From: Bactericera cockerelli
Taxonomy: Eukaryota; Arthropoda; Insecta; Hemiptera; Triozidae
NCBI GenBank assembly: GCA_024516035.1
Contig: CM044961.1
Span: 5,475,015-5,539,014 of the forward strand
Direction: 5' to 3'
Length of the DNA stretch: 64,000 nucleotides
The position numbers and the translations under genes were made by a program. This document shows, piece after piece, positions 63,176 to 64,000 of the stretch. Under the pieces are notes generated by a model. It did not search any database, was not told the DNA's origin, and was given only the letters and a program-made list of their open reading frames with translations. Numbering within the stretch: the stretch's first letter is position 1; the number at the start of each line of letters is the position of its first letter.

Positions 63176-63989
63176 GTTGTCTTCGCCGCCTCCTCGGGCT
63201 GGAGAGGAGGGGGCTCGGTGTCAAGTTTTTTAGCGGCGTGCTTGTGCTTGAGTACATAAGAGTATTTTCAAACTCGTCGGAGTCGGTGTGGTAGGTGACA
63301 CTGTTCTTTTCTGATTGAAAGGGTGTTGTTGCATGACGTTTGGAATTATTTTGCGATGTATTTGGGGACTCTGAATGTGCTCTTTTTGGAACCTTTTTCG
63401 GAGTGCGACTATAAGTATTTTCAGGTGTTATTTTCTTATCATAAGCAATTATTTTTCCAGCTCTCACAAAGGCATATTTACCCTGTTTTCTTAATTCTGC
63501 AACATCATCATAAAGAGCCTTTTCTTTTTCTCTAACCTGGGGTGAGGCATCTTCATTCATATAAATCTTTGTTCCTTTCAGTTTACCCCGACTTTTTAAA
63601 ACGGCGATTTTTCGGCGTTGTGTTGTGAAACCTAGTAGAACTGGTCTTGGTTTACCGTTTGGTTGTGTTTTTAGTCGCCTAGCAAAATCAAGTTCCAACA
63701 GAGAGAAGTCTCGCAATTCCAAAGTGTTGTTTATAAGTCTCAAGATAGCATGTTCTAGGTCCTGGAAGGATTCATCCGGTTTATCTTGAAGTCCAAAAAT
63801 TATGATATTTCTCCTACGTTTTTCAAAGTCTAGCTGAACGATGGCTGAGGAGTGTTTCGATAGCTCTTCCTTCATAGGTTCTAGAGATCTCTGTATAGAA
63901 TCGAGCTTTTCGTTAACTTTAGTATCACTAGACAAGGCCTCCATTTGCATATTTTTAATATTTTTTATTTCATTGAATAAGTCTTTCAT
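63138..63989 (-). CDS. LINE ORF1 protein, 283 aa
   Basis: Probable RNA-binding chaperone of the retrotransposon RNP. The N-terminal 50 residues are heptad-rich (coiled coil: IKNIKNMQMEALSSDTKV). Residues 57-155 form an RRM-like core typical of L1-type ORF1 proteins: RRRNIIIFGLQD, LDFARRLKTQPNGKPRPVLL, VLKSRGKLKGTKIYMNED. A basic C-terminal region follows (SPQVREKEKALYDDVAEL, FVRAGKIIAYDKK) and a Ser/Arg-rich end. The frame is intact. The ATG at 63989 lies 11 bp from the window edge, so a longer N-terminus cannot be excluded. It overlaps the ORF2 start by 38 bp, which would need re-initiation or frameshifting for ORF2. Confidence 0.83.
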   Translation of the reverse strand: MKDLFNEIKNIKNMQMEALSSDTKVNEKLDSIQRSLEPMKEELSKHSSAIVQLDFEKRRRNIIIFGLQDKPDESFQDLEHAILRLINNTLELRDFSLLELDFARRLKTQPNGKPRPVLLGFTTQRRKIAVLKSRGKLKGTKIYMNEDASPQVREKEKALYDDVAELRKQGKYAFVRAGKIIAYDKKITPENTYSRTPKKVPKRAHSESPNTSQNNSKRHATTPFQSEKNSVTYHTDSDEFENTLMYSSTSTPLKNLTPSPLLSSPRRRRRQLEYNMAKLQWSK

Positions 63990-64000
63990 GCTAAAATTCT

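Larger units (their letters stand above)
59620..64000 (-). mobile_element. Long non-LTR retrotransposon, runs off the window
   Basis: The minus-strand order from the right edge is ORF1, then ORF2 overlapping it by 38 bp, then a 3' UTR of about 260 bp ending in an (AAT)n-type tail at about 59620-59660. The 5' UTR lies beyond the window. Only one frameshift is visible in more than 4 kb, so this copy is young compared with the one at 46.9 kb. Confidence 0.88.

Overview
This window reads as an arthropod, most likely insect, intergenic region made almost entirely of repeats. It is AT-rich with long CT/GA microsatellites, and no host protein-coding exon, rRNA gene or tRNA gene can be recognised. 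The species cannot be named from sequence alone. The insect guess rests on the style of the non-LTR retrotransposons and on their 3' tails, which carry a short stem-loop.

Layout. 1-1400 and 45592-46922 are two diverged copies of a 1.3-kb block; copy 1 ends at a 100-N assembly gap. 2.9-4.7 kb holds a 5'-truncated non-LTR reverse transcriptase (minus strand). 5-13 kb carries SINEs, a near-perfect 98-bp palindrome, several tandem repeats and CT-rich DNA. 13140-16674 is a complete pogo-like DNA transposon: terminal inverted repeats, TA target duplication, eight copies of a 16-bp subterminal motif, and an intact 611-aa transposase ending in a PHD finger. It sits inside a 41-bp satellite whose neighbouring units give the unoccupied site. 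17-31 kb is a SINE graveyard with an 869-bp foldback element. 31.3-34.6 kb holds two more foldback elements end to end. 35-45 kb is microsatellite and minisatellite DNA (105-, 35- and 31-bp units). 46923-51200 is a nearly full-length non-LTR element (plus strand) inserted into a SINE with a 6-bp target duplication. 51-59 kb is SINEs, retrotransposon tails and GA-rich DNA. 59.6-64 kb holds a second long non-LTR element (minus strand) with an intact ORF1 and an ORF2 broken by one frameshift; it runs to the window edge.

SINEs. At least eight short Pol III-type families are present, labelled here A to H. SINE-A has a tRNA head with a Thr(TGT)-like anticodon region and about 17 copies. SINE-B has a head derived from 5S rRNA. 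SINE-C has a Gly(GCC)-like tRNA head. D to H have other tRNA-like heads. One copy at 26244-26481 joins a tRNA-like head to the body of the 5S family, so heads have been exchanged between families. The SINEs depend on a non-LTR retrotransposition machinery; the polyA tails and 8-15 bp target duplications visible on several copies agree with that.

The strongest candidates for a second look are the 5S-derived SINE family and its head-swapped chimera, the pogo-PHD transposon with its symmetric motif array and readable empty site, and the foldback family whose terminal motif recurs in a 35-bp minisatellite. No new multi-gene system is visible.
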